Source of the DNA: Bradyrhizobium nitroreducens
GTDB lineage: Bacteria; Pseudomonadota; Alphaproteobacteria; Rhizobiales; Xanthobacteraceae
NCBI RefSeq assembly: GCF_002776695.1
Contig: NZ_LFJC01000003.1
Coordinates: forward strand, 2,725,666 to 2,789,665
Direction of reading: 5' to 3'
Length of the DNA stretch: 64,000 nt
Shown here: in pieces, positions 18,289 through 24,558 of the stretch
How the letters are laid out: each line of letters begins with the position of its first letter
How positions within the stretch are numbered: position 1 is the stretch's first letter
Program-made: the position numbers and the translations under genes
The notes under the pieces: model-generated
Told to the model about the DNA's origin: nothing
The model's database searches: none
What the model saw: the letters and a program-made list of their open reading frames with translations, nothing else

Positions 18289-18519
18289 TTGCCCTTATCC
18301 GCTTTGCTGGCCCGTATCCGCAGGATGGTTCCCAGATCCGACGATCGGCATTACGACGAGATCGTCCGCAGCTTCGGGGTCGGCACCCTGCACCCGCCGC
18401 CGACGCCGATGAGCGACCGCGAGCTGGCGCGGGCCATCGCCGAGTTCCTGAGAGAGCAGCCGTCGAGCGAATCCGTTGCGACCCTCGGGCGTCGGCTCGA
18501 CCCGTCCTCTCCGGTTTGA
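18289..18519 (+). CDS. Small hypothetical protein
   Basis: A 76-residue soluble frame that starts at a TTG with a very strong AGGAGGAGG about 6-14 bases upstream. It contains ALLARIRRMVPRSDD, a Pro-rich TLHPPPTP linker and a helical end (RELARAIAEFLREQ). There is no recognised domain. The ribosome binding site is the main evidence, and it lies 73 bases after the terminator at 18181-18215. Confidence 0.5.
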   Translation: MPLSALLARIRRMVPRSDDRHYDEIVRSFGVGTLHPPPTPMSDRELARAIAEFLREQPSSESVATLGRRLDPSSPV

Positions 18520-18610
18520 GCTTCTTTGCGGGAGCAAGGAACCCCGGATTGCGCGCGGACGTTGAATTCTTCTTCGCGCAGATCGTTTGCGCAGATCGGA
18601 AGAGGCCGAC

Positions 18611-18733
18611 ATGCCCGCGTGGCTCGAAGTCTTGCTGAACCTGTCCGGCTATGCCGGCTTCGTGGCGCTCGCCTCGCGCGGGACCGCGAGCCCTCAGACG
18701 CCGGCTGACGATCACGTCTGCGGCGAGCGCTGA
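18611..18733 (+). CDS. Small hydrophobic hypothetical protein
   Basis: A 40-residue frame beginning MPAWLEVLLNLSGYAGFVAL, with one amphipathic or membrane helix and a polar end containing one Cys. GGAAGAGG precedes the ATG by about 7 bases. It is unrecognised and short, so coding is only moderately supported. Confidence 0.4.
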   Translation: MPAWLEVLLNLSGYAGFVALASRGTASPQTPADDHVCGER

Positions 18734-18748
18734 GCGGCGTGCAGCGCG

Positions 18749-18946
18749 CTAATTGGCGTGCGGCGCCTGGCCCGCCGTCCGCACCAGCCGGTCGGCCTTG
18801 ACCGCAATGCGCGTGTCCTCGATCTGCGGTCGCAGCGAAAAGCTGATCACCACGAAAGCGAGACAGAACAGCGTGCCGACGATGGCGACGCGGCGATAGG
18901 TGTGCCGGTCGCCCTGGTAGAAGGACGGCTCTGAAAAAGGTGTCAT
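18749..18946 (-). CDS. Small single-span membrane protein
   Basis: A 65-residue protein: polar N-terminus (TPFSEPSFYQGDRHTYRR), one membrane helix (about residues 22-40, VAIVGTLFCLAFVVISF) and a positively charged external or periplasmic tail. The ATG at 18944-18946 is chosen over one 51 bp upstream because the latter adds a Lys/Gln-rich segment unlike the rest, but neither has a strong ribosome site. The function is unknown. Confidence 0.55.
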   Translation of the reverse strand: MTPFSEPSFYQGDRHTYRRVAIVGTLFCLAFVVISFSLRPQIEDTRIAVKADRLVRTAGQAPHAN

Positions 18947-19290
18947 GACAAAATGGCTTCTTGGCAAAGTCGCTTCTTGCTTGTCTTTGCCAGACACCTA
19001 CCGCAAGCCGCGGCAAGCGCAACGCGATTGGGCTTTTAACCTAACCGAATAGGGTTATCGGCTTCCGCGCAAGCAATCGTTAGGCGTTTTGCGGCGCCTA
19101 TCGATCGCGACGATCCGCCTTCCTATTGCACGACGCCGAGTTGCACGACGCCGAGGCTGCGACGGTCCGCGGCCCGCCGACCGGCTTTGTTCCAGTTTCG
19201 ACACCATTCGTTCTCGAAGAACGAATCGGACTTCAGGAAACCGGTGCGGAGCAGTTCTTAACAAAACATGCGGAGCACGCAGCGATCCCA
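18947..19290. other. Gap with palindromic repeat
   Basis: No gene is supported. The stretch contains TTTTAACCTAACCGAATAGG near 19034-19053 and the first copy of a 24-bp palindromic sequence (19207-19230, see repeat entries). Confidence 0.4.
19207..19230. repeat. 24-bp palindrome-containing repeat, copy A
   Basis: TTCGTTCTCGAAGAACGAATCGGA, of which ATTCGTTC-TCGAA-GAACGAAT forms a hairpin, is repeated exactly at 19629-19652. Weaker similarity extends on both sides (GCCGAC.GGC upstream, CGG.GC.G.GC.TTC.TAAC downstream), suggesting an element of 80-100 bp present twice. Confidence 0.7.
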
Positions 19291-19497
19291 TCACGTTGCA
19301 TCAGAAGACCCGGCCTTGGAAGAATTGGCCTTGGAAAATTTGGCATTGGAAGATCTGGCGTCGGAAGATTTGGCATCCGGAGACGTCGACGCGGGCGCCG
19401 GCACTTGCGGCACCGACGGCTTGCCTCTGCGCAAGCGCGGATGCCGATCGTACCAAAACACTTTCGCGATCTCGGCGAGAAACCAGCACGCATCCAT
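19291..19497 (-). CDS. Small protein with tandem 5-residue repeat tail
   Basis: A 68-residue protein. The N-terminal part (MDACWFLAEIAKVFWYDRHP) looks like an amphipathic helix. The C-terminal 30 residues repeat a five-residue unit of the type S-x-A-K-S/F, encoded by about five 15-bp tandem DNA repeats at 19312-19390. A very good ribosome site (AGGAG, about 6 bases upstream) fixes the ATG at 19495-19497. Overlapping plus-strand frames lack such a site. The function is unknown. Confidence 0.55.
   Translation of the reverse strand: MDACWFLAEIAKVFWYDRHPRLRRGKPSVPQVPAPASTSPDAKSSDARSSNAKFSKANSSKAGSSDAT
19312..19390. repeat. 15-bp tandem repeats inside a small gene
   Basis: On the plus strand the unit TTGGAAGATTTGGCC recurs with small changes about five times (GGCCTTGGAAGAATTGG.., GCCTTGGAAAATTTGGC.., GCATTGGAAGATCTGGC.., GCGTCGGAAGATTTGGC..). 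It encodes the repeat tail of the minus-strand gene; copy number probably varies between strains. Confidence 0.75.
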
Positions 19498-19628
19498 GTC
19501 GCTCTCCTCGCCTCACCCCTTAACGAAGAGGCGTGGACGAGACTGTGCGAAGCCTCACGCTGGCTCGTTCTGACACACGGCGCCACTTCGTCGCCGACAG
19601 GCGCGACTTGTTCTGCATCCGACTCCAT

Positions 19629-19652
19629 TTCGTTCTCGAAGAACGAATCGGA
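19629..19652. repeat. 24-bp palindrome-containing repeat, copy B
   Basis: This is identical over 24 bases to 19207-19230 and in the same orientation, 422 bp away. Confidence 0.7.
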
Positions 19653-19679
19653 GTCGAAAAAATCGGCGCTGGGCGATTC

Positions 19680-19826
19680 CTAACGATCGATGAAGGCGCG
19701 CGACGCAACGTCTTCAGCGGTCGTCGGCACAATCTTCGGCGACAGGAATTTCGACACGACCGCAAACACGATGACGATCTCGCGGCAGGGTTCGCATCGA
19801 AAGCTGTTGGCGGAGATCGCCGTCAT
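19680..19826 (-). CDS. CxxC microprotein with a hydrophobic segment
   Basis: A 48-residue frame on the minus strand (ATG at 19824-19826). The order is a short polar start, a CEPC motif (residues 11-14), a hydrophobic run REIVIVFAVVSKFL, then a polar tail PTTAEDVASRAFIDR. The clean split into Cys pair, membrane-like helix and polar tail looks like a real protein, perhaps a redox- or metal-binding membrane peptide. No clear ribosome site is seen, so the call is tentative. Confidence 0.4.
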   Translation of the reverse strand: MTAISANSFRCEPCREIVIVFAVVSKFLSPKIVPTTAEDVASRAFIDR

Positions 19827-20065
19827 CGGCTGGGCGCATCACGCGCATGTCATGCAGGCCGAACGCTGACGACACGTGTTCGTTCCTGCACGTTCGCTCC
19901 TCAGTGATCGGTGGCGAATGGCTACGGCCGACCAACGACACACGCCAGAGCGGGCCTCGGATGGATCATGTCGTGCCTCCCCGCGCCCCCTTTAACGCCG
20001 CTCAAGCGCTGCTCCAGAAGGAGACCGCGCGTGCCGGGGACGTCGTCGGCGTTCGCTGGCGCAGA

Positions 20066-20203
20066 TCAGGCCGCCCGCTTCGCTTTGCCCTCTTTCGCGA
20101 AGCACTCCAGGATCTGAATGCGAAGCTCCTCTGCGGCCGGGCCCTCGAGCTTTCTCAGCTCGTTCCAGAGCCTGATCACTTCGCGCTGTTTCTCGACGGT
20201 CAT
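20066..20203 (-). CDS. Small conserved hypothetical protein
   Basis: A 45-residue helical protein (TVEKQREVIRLWNELRKLEG .. ILECFAKEGKAKRAA), amphipathic and basic at the end. The start ATG at 20201-20203 has GGAGG 7-8 bases upstream. There is no recognised domain; its charge pattern would suit a small regulator or nucleic-acid-binding peptide, which is only a guess. Confidence 0.6.
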   Translation of the reverse strand: MTVEKQREVIRLWNELRKLEGPAAEELRIQILECFAKEGKAKRAA

Positions 20204-20440
20204 GAGTAGCCTCCAAGGGAACATCAGAAAGGGATTACCAGAGCAACTCATTAGAACAAAATGAGAACAAAAAGTCCAGCCCTTTGCGCGATTTCCTCCG
20301 GAGATGTCGCCTTGAACCTTTTCGGCGCGTCGCGGACCCATGCAAGCTGGGGATTTCAGCGCCCAGTCACAGGGCAGCGCCGCGGTGGACGAACATATTC
20401 CGTCATCGCGGCGCTGTTGCCTTTTGGATTTTCAACCTTA
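20204..20440. other. Gap without a supported gene
   Basis: No coding region is supported here. The end of the stretch (about 20416-20438, TTGCCT then TAAGTT) could be a promoter for the candidate RNA that follows. Confidence 0.3.
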
Positions 20441-20444
20441 AGTT

Positions 20445-20545
20445 AGAGCCAGATATCTTGTTAGAGATGGCTGACGGCCAGGCGCTGAAATCCCAACGCC
20501 GTCAGCCAGAAGAGCCCCGTGCGAAAGCGCGGGGTTTTTCTTTTG
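20445..20545 (+). ncRNA. Candidate structured small RNA
   Basis: This short non-coding stretch holds two consecutive hairpins. The first is GCTGACGGC paired with GCCGTCAGC (about 20470-20506). The second is an intrinsic terminator, GCCCCG..CGGGG with a GCGAAAGC inner stem-loop, followed by TTTTTC (20514-20544). No gene precedes it on the plus strand and no convincing frame lies inside. A possible promoter (TTGCCT, TAAGTT) is about 30 bases upstream. Ends are estimates. Confidence 0.4.
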
Positions 20546-20691
20546 AAGCCGTGTCTGGCTGAAATGGTGCGGCGGGCCCTGTGGTTCGTCCCGATCGTCA
20601 CGGTGATGTTCGGCATCGCAATCGCCGAGCATCGCCCTGTCTTCAGTCCTGGCGTGCGGCATCTCCCGGCCGCGACAACGGCGTCTGCGCC

Positions 20692-20988
20692 TCAGACGGC
20701 GTCCTTGGCAACCTTCAGCGGCGAGGCCTTCACCGACTTGCTCGCGGGCTTGGCCGCAAACTGCATCGGCTCTTTGGTGAAAGGATTGACGCCCATGCGG
20801 GCCTCGGTCGCCGGCTTGTTGACGACCGACATCTTCACGAAGCCGGGAATGACGAACTCACCGGACTCGTTGAGCTCCTTGTAGCCGACGGTGGCCATGT
20901 ATTCGATCACCGACTTCACGTCGTTCTTCGAAAGCTGCGTGCCCTCGGCAATCGCATCAATCAATTGGGTCTTCGTCATCTTCGCCAT
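20692..20988 (-). CDS. HU-family DNA-binding protein
   Basis: A 98-residue histone-like protein that binds and bends DNA as a dimer. The N-terminal helical part (KTQLIDAIAEGTQLSKNDVKSVIEYM) is typical of HU/IHF. The beta-arm region carries GEFVIPGFVKMSVVNKPATEARMG, with the conserved KPA.EARMGxNP at the arm tip region (GVNPFTKEPM). A Lys/Ala-rich tail follows. The ATG at 20986-20988 has AAGGA upstream; an upstream in-frame ATG at 21021 adds residues not seen in HU. Confidence 0.93.
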   Translation of the reverse strand: MAKMTKTQLIDAIAEGTQLSKNDVKSVIEYMATVGYKELNESGEFVIPGFVKMSVVNKPATEARMGVNPFTKEPMQFAAKPASKSVKASPLKVAKDAV

Positions 20989-21339
20989 GTCTGAATTCCT
21001 TTGAAGGGTGCGCGCGAACAACTCTGCCGTGACGCGGCCGGACCGCGGAGGCGCGCTTCTGATTCATGCCAGAGGTCATGAAGTGACCGGGCTTAGAGCC
21101 TATCGAGGCTCAAAACGCAAGCAGGGGTTCTCCCGGGGTTCCCGACTTCCTGTGCAAGATGCCGCAGGGACACGCAATTTCCTTTTGAACCATTTTGCCG
21201 CTGACGCGTCTTACTCATGAAGTCCCCAAGCTTCACCCCACCAGAGAGCCCCGCTTCCCCCAGGCGGGGTTTTCGCTTTCGGGGCATGGCAGAACGCCCC
21301 GGCGGCCTGTAATGTCTGAAGGTTTCTCGCGGGGGGCTC
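20989..21339. other. Gap with an orphan terminator
   Basis: No gene is supported in these 351 bases. Near 21183-21210 TGAAC-N16-CGTC loosely resembles an EcfG promoter. It is followed about 45 bp later by a terminator at 21249-21273, so a very short RNA could be made. Confidence 0.35.
21249..21273 (+). terminator. Intrinsic terminator
   Basis: CCCCGC and GCGGGG form a stem around TTCCCCCAG and are followed by TTTT. No plus-strand gene ends nearby. Confidence 0.6.
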
Positions 21340-21831
21340 ATGAAGGTCGCTATCGTCATTGCAGGCTTGATCGTCGTTGCTGTCGCAGCCATCGTCGCGC
21401 TCCAGCCGAGCTTCCTGAAGCCTGCCTCCCTCGCCCTCGTGAAGAAGTCCGACATCTTCGGCTTCTCGCCCGGGATGACATTCGACGAGACCAGCAAGCT
21501 CGTCAGCCAACGCCATTATCTCTGCCGCCAGGGCCGCGGTTCGGACACCCTCGAATGTGACATCAACGGCGCCAAGGTCACTGTCGACAGCGACGGGACT
21601 GACGCCAGACGCCCGATCTGGCGCGTCAATGCAACGGTGAAGAATGCGGGGTCGCAGGAGAGTGCCGTGAAATCGATCTCCGAGCAGTTCAACGCGCAAG
21701 CCATCAAGGACCGAGAGGGCTGGATGTGGATCGTCGGACGCGGGCTCAAGCTGAGCTATGACGGCCTCGCCCTGGACCTCGTCGACGAGGCCGCCGAGGC
21801 CCGGCTTCGCAAGACGGAAGCCAAACGCTAG
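21340..21831 (+). CDS. Hypothetical protein with N-terminal membrane anchor
   Basis: A 163-residue protein. Residues 3-20 form a hydrophobic anchor or signal (VAIVIAGLIVVAVAAIVAL). The rest is periplasmic and contains GFSPGMTFDETSKLVSQRHYLCR with two Cys (YLCRQG and LECDI) that could form a disulfide. The GMTFDE plus Cys pattern recalls small periplasmic proteins with a beta-lactamase-inhibitor-like fold, but this is weak. No operon partner is seen. The start ATG at 21340 follows GGGGGG. Confidence 0.65.
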   Translation: MKVAIVIAGLIVVAVAAIVALQPSFLKPASLALVKKSDIFGFSPGMTFDETSKLVSQRHYLCRQGRGSDTLECDINGAKVTVDSDGTDARRPIWRVNATVKNAGSQESAVKSISEQFNAQAIKDREGWMWIVGRGLKLSYDGLALDLVDEAAEARLRKTEAKR

Positions 21832-21943
21832 CATGTGACGTCACCTCGTCGTGAAACTTGTGGCTCCGCCCGTCTTGTTGACACTTCAGTAACCCAACGC
21901 CGCCAAGCTCCAACCAGTCTCGTTGCGTTGGAGTACCCCCACA

Positions 21944-22246
21944 GTGCTGGATTTTGACGAGCTGCGTGAACTCGCGGCCGATGTTCGTGTTTTTGTCGAG
22001 CTCGCCGAAGACAAGGCCGAAGCGCTCAGAGCCATCATCGCCGCCTATGACGTGGTGCTGGCGATCTTCCCCATCGACGAAGGCATGGGCCTCCATGTCA
22101 TCAAGGGCAAACAGATCCTGGACACGATTGCAAATTCGAGGACGCATGCGGTCTACAGCCATACGGCGGTCGCGGTCCCCGACCTGCAGCATGCCCAGGC
22201 GCTCAAGATCCTGACGGCTCCGGTCGAACAGCGGATTGCGGCGTAA
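21944..22246 (+). CDS. Hypothetical protein
   Basis: A 100-residue, mostly helical protein starting at GTG (21944) with GGAG about 10 bases upstream; a TTG at 21923 is an alternative. It has a regular acidic helix (DFDELRELAADVRVFVELAEDKAE), a hydrophobic strand (VVLAIFPID) and ends KILTAPVEQRIAA. There is no recognised family, signal peptide or membrane helix. Confidence 0.5.
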   Translation: MLDFDELRELAADVRVFVELAEDKAEALRAIIAAYDVVLAIFPIDEGMGLHVIKGKQILDTIANSRTHAVYSHTAVAVPDLQHAQALKILTAPVEQRIAA

Positions 22247-22301
22247 CTGCAGGCGGCCAAGGTTCGGCCTTGGCTGTCTCCGTGGGCTGCCGAGCGCCTT
22301 G

Positions 22302-22679
22302 TCAGCGGAGCCGGTTGACGATCTGGAGCGGGATCCACGATCCCGCCACCATCAAGATCGCAATCACGGCGACCACGACGTATTTCAGCGGCTGCTGCGA
22401 CGAGGCGAGCGAGCCTTCGAAGTGGAGATACGGCAGGATCGCCTCCATCCCCATTCCGACCAGAGCAATCGTTGTCAGGCCGCCAAAGATTGACGCAAAG
22501 ACATTGACGATCCATCCGAACGCCCCGCGCCCGTTCGACCACGCCTCTTCAATCGCAACCGCCAGCGTCACGACGAGGAAGACCAGCATGAAGCTCATCG
22601 AGCCGCCGACGCTCGACGTCGGGCCGAAGACCTCGAGCAGCAGCATGGCCGCCACGGCAAGCAGCGTGATCGTCTTCAC
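22302..22679 (-). CDS. Four-segment membrane protein
   Basis: A 125-residue protein with four hydrophobic segments (about residues 3-16, 27-46, 55-76 and 98-120) and one acidic loop (VAIEEAWSNGRG). It is unrecognised. It lies 10 bp after the stop of a 55-residue membrane protein gene on the same strand, so the two probably form a small membrane complex. The ATG is at 22677-22679. Confidence 0.6.
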   Translation of the reverse strand: MKTITLLAVAAMLLLEVFGPTSSVGGSMSFMLVFLVVTLAVAIEEAWSNGRGAFGWIVNVFASIFGGLTTIALVGMGMEAILPYLHFEGSLASSQQPLKYVVVAVIAILMVAGSWIPLQIVNRLR

Positions 22680-22689
22680 GGCGCTTTCC

Positions 22690-22857
22690 TCATCCGTGGC
22701 CCAGCAGCAACACTGCAGAGCCGATCACGATGCAGCCAAGGCCGAAGATGGCCGCCGCGATCTCGACGACGTTTTCCAGACCGAAGAACCTGACCACGGC
22801 GCTCCATGCGGCCGACAGCAGAATTTCCACGATCGCGCTGAGCAGGGCTTGAAGCAT
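22690..22857 (-). CDS. Small membrane protein, partner of the downstream gene
   Basis: A 55-residue protein: an amphipathic N-terminal helix (MLQALLSAIVEILLSAAW), a short FFGLENVV turn and a membrane helix (IAAAIFGLGCIVIGSAVLLL). Its 5' end and upstream DNA are repeated in degenerate form at about 28099-28168, where the encoded start reads MLQALLGAIVDS. The conservation of that N-terminus supports real coding. No good ribosome site is seen. Confidence 0.5.
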   Translation of the reverse strand: MLQALLSAIVEILLSAAWSAVVRFFGLENVVEIAAAIFGLGCIVIGSAVLLLGHG

Positions 22858-23246
22858 GAGAATTGGTCGTGCCGGCGGAGTTGGGGTTCAACCGCGTCGT
22901 CGCAGATCACGGAGTCTGGTTACTCCCCTCGGACCGCGATATCGAAGACGGCCGTGGCGTAAAGATCCATCATGACGTCCTCAGCACGATCGTGCCGACA
23001 CAACCGTCCACCGCCAGGAGAACGAAGAGCGGAGCCCTGAGATATCCGCCGCGCACAGCCTGAGGCTGGCGAGACCAAGCAAGGCGATCGCGGCATATCG
23101 CATGACACACTCGGTTCGCTGGAGCGTGCCGATATCGGCGTGCCGGCGCCGTGACCGCCATCACGGTCGTCTGAGGCAACGCGCCGCGCCAACTCGACCA
23201 CGGCTCGTCCATCGCGACGGTCTAGATCCTCCGCCGTCGCCCCACG
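22858..23246. other. Gap, possible gene remnants
   Basis: The only reasonable frame is a 40-residue one on the minus strand at 22981-23103 (MRYAAIALLGLASLRLCAAD start, signal-peptide-like). It stops after a basic Ser/Trp-rich part and could be the truncated start of a secreted protein. Nothing else is supported. Confidence 0.35.
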
Positions 23247-23822
23247 TTAGGCTGTGACGAGGTCAGCTATGATCTGGGCCAAATCGGTTTCATCCCCGTC
23301 GAAACTCGCAATCATGGCATTCAGCATGGCATCAGGGTTGAGCCTTTCCAGATCGAGCGGATGGCCGGCATGCTCAGCCAACATCGCAAAGAACGACAGT
23401 TGAGACCGCCCGTTTCCTTCACGGAACGCGTGGATGACATTCAATTCAGAAAGGAAATGCGCACCTTTCGCTGCGAATTCTGTTACGGGAAGGCCTTCGA
23501 AGAACCGGTTGGACTTCAGTTCTTCAAAAAGCTTGGTCGCCTGGGCTCCGATATGTTCAGGGAAGCAAAATGGGCTACCTTGCTTGGAGATGCGAACCGT
23601 TCGCGGTGTCCCTGCCCATTCGTAGACGTCCTGGAAAAGATGATGATGAACCGCGCAGTAGTGAGCGAAATCCAACGCTCCTTCGGGCAACGGCTCGGTC
23701 GATCGAGCGCTTGTAATTTCGGCTTCGAAATCGTCAAGCTGCCCCTGGTCCCTCAGGTCGAGCTTGTTAACGAGAACAGTGGAATTTTCGTAGGTGTAGG
23801 GATCGTCAACCGCATCGTACAT
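23247..23822 (-). CDS. Fic-domain protein (putative AMP-transferase toxin)
   Basis: A 191-residue Fic/DOC protein. Fic enzymes transfer AMP or other phosphate-containing groups to target hydroxyl groups. The catalytic loop reads HAFREGNGR (residues 131-139), with the essential His, acidic residue and GNGR all present. The usual later Arg of HxFx(D/E)GNGRxxR is Leu here (RSQL), as in many Fic proteins of this type. A flap region (RTVRISKQGSPFCFP, about 74-88) precedes it. No inhibitory S/TxxxEG helix is obvious inside. The partner gene lies 10 bp upstream. Part of its 5' region is duplicated at 28014-28092. Confidence 0.88.
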   Translation of the reverse strand: MYDAVDDPYTYENSTVLVNKLDLRDQGQLDDFEAEITSARSTEPLPEGALDFAHYCAVHHHLFQDVYEWAGTPRTVRISKQGSPFCFPEHIGAQATKLFEELKSNRFFEGLPVTEFAAKGAHFLSELNVIHAFREGNGRSQLSFFAMLAEHAGHPLDLERLNPDAMLNAMIASFDGDETDLAQIIADLVTA

Positions 23823-23832
23823 GCGATTGCGC

Positions 23833-24033
23833 TTAGCTCTTGCGGTAGCTGCGCAAGATTGTGCGGCGATACTCTTCTGCGGAGAGGCCCTTGGCGGTGG
23901 CTTCGGCGGCCCTTTTCGTCATCGCCGGCTTCAGCCGAATGCCTTCGACCGCGCTGATCTTCGCAAAGCCGGCGCGACCAACCACGAAGCCACCCTTGCC
24001 GGTCCTTCCGGCCTGTTGCTTTTCCTTTGGCAT
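23833..24033 (-). CDS. Small partner (putative antitoxin) of the Fic protein
   Basis: A 66-residue basic protein ending only 10 bp before the fic start, on the same strand. The sequence runs GFVVGRAGFAKISAVEGIRL and finishes with a helix GLSAEEYRRTILRSY. Position and size are those of the antitoxin in class I Fic modules (FicA/VbhA type). The canonical S/TxxxE(G/N) inhibitory motif is not clear; SAVEG at about residues 27-31 is the closest match (S-A-V-E-G lacks one spacer residue). Function as antitoxin is inferred from context. Confidence 0.65.
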   Translation of the reverse strand: MPKEKQQAGRTGKGGFVVGRAGFAKISAVEGIRLKPAMTKRAAEATAKGLSAEEYRRTILRSYRKS

Positions 24034-24558
24034 TATTCGAATCTACCACGTTCTTATCGCTTTGCCACGCCGTCCTGCCCCAATTTCGTACCCGGGATTC
24101 CCAGACTCCAGGCGTTGCTAGCCGTCTCCATAGTGGCCTGCTGGCTCTCGCCTTCGCTCCAACCTTCAGGGACAGCGTCAATTGAGTGCACTGGCACGGC
24201 ATTTTTTCTGATGTCAATCTTCCACCAGGCAGCCTCGAGCACGTAGGATGGGGCGAGCGAAGCGGAACCCATCGAGCCTTGTTGCGAGACGAAACATGAC
24301 GGGTTTCGCAAGTGCTCTCCTGATCCTATCAGCTGGAAAAATTGCGGCGTCCTTCTGTAACCGACGTCTGCAAGCGGCGTAGCATTCCGCCCTCCTATTT
24401 GATCGACTTCATCGGCAAGGGCAAAGATGAAAGCCTGCGCCGCTGGACTGCACCTTTCGAATAACACAAGATAGTTCAGGTCAGTGCAGCAGATCGGACG
24501 GCGGCCAGCGTAAGTTAAGTGCGCCGCAATAAAAACCAGAAAGCGGCAGGGAGGAACG
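24034..24558. other. Gap with an orphan reading-frame fragment and a short repeat
   Basis: On the minus strand about 24054-24245 encodes a protein-like stretch (VLEAAWWKIDIRKNAVPVHS .. WSLGIPGTKLGQDG) without an own start. It may be the 3' end of a broken gene. Directly upstream of it a palindromic repeat (CGTAGGATGGGGCGAGCG..GGAACCCATCG, 24242-24274) interrupts the frame. The remaining sequence to 24558 shows nothing coding. Confidence 0.4.
24242..24274. repeat. Short GGATGGG/CCCATC palindromic repeat
   Basis: GTAGGATGGGGCGAGCGAAGCGGAACCCATC-type sequence with GGATGGG and CCCATC ends. The same core, GGATGGGTAGAGCG, appears after yejF at 10791. Such units are dispersed in Bradyrhizobium-like genomes. 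Confidence 0.55.

Noticed and set aside
19312..19390. CRISPR-like tandem repeats
   Set aside because: Units are 15 bp, contiguous without spacers, and encode a protein repeat.
19520..19765. 81-codon minus-strand frame
   Set aside because: Arg/Ser-rich shadow with no ribosome site; it overlaps the palindromic repeat.
19690..19869. 59-codon plus-strand frame opposite the CxxC microprotein
   Set aside because: No ribosome site and no ordered pattern; the minus-strand frame looks more protein-like.
20564..20884. 107-codon plus-strand frame with a signal-anchor-like start
   Set aside because: Its first 30 codons look plausible, but the remainder is antisense to the HU gene and no ribosome site is present.
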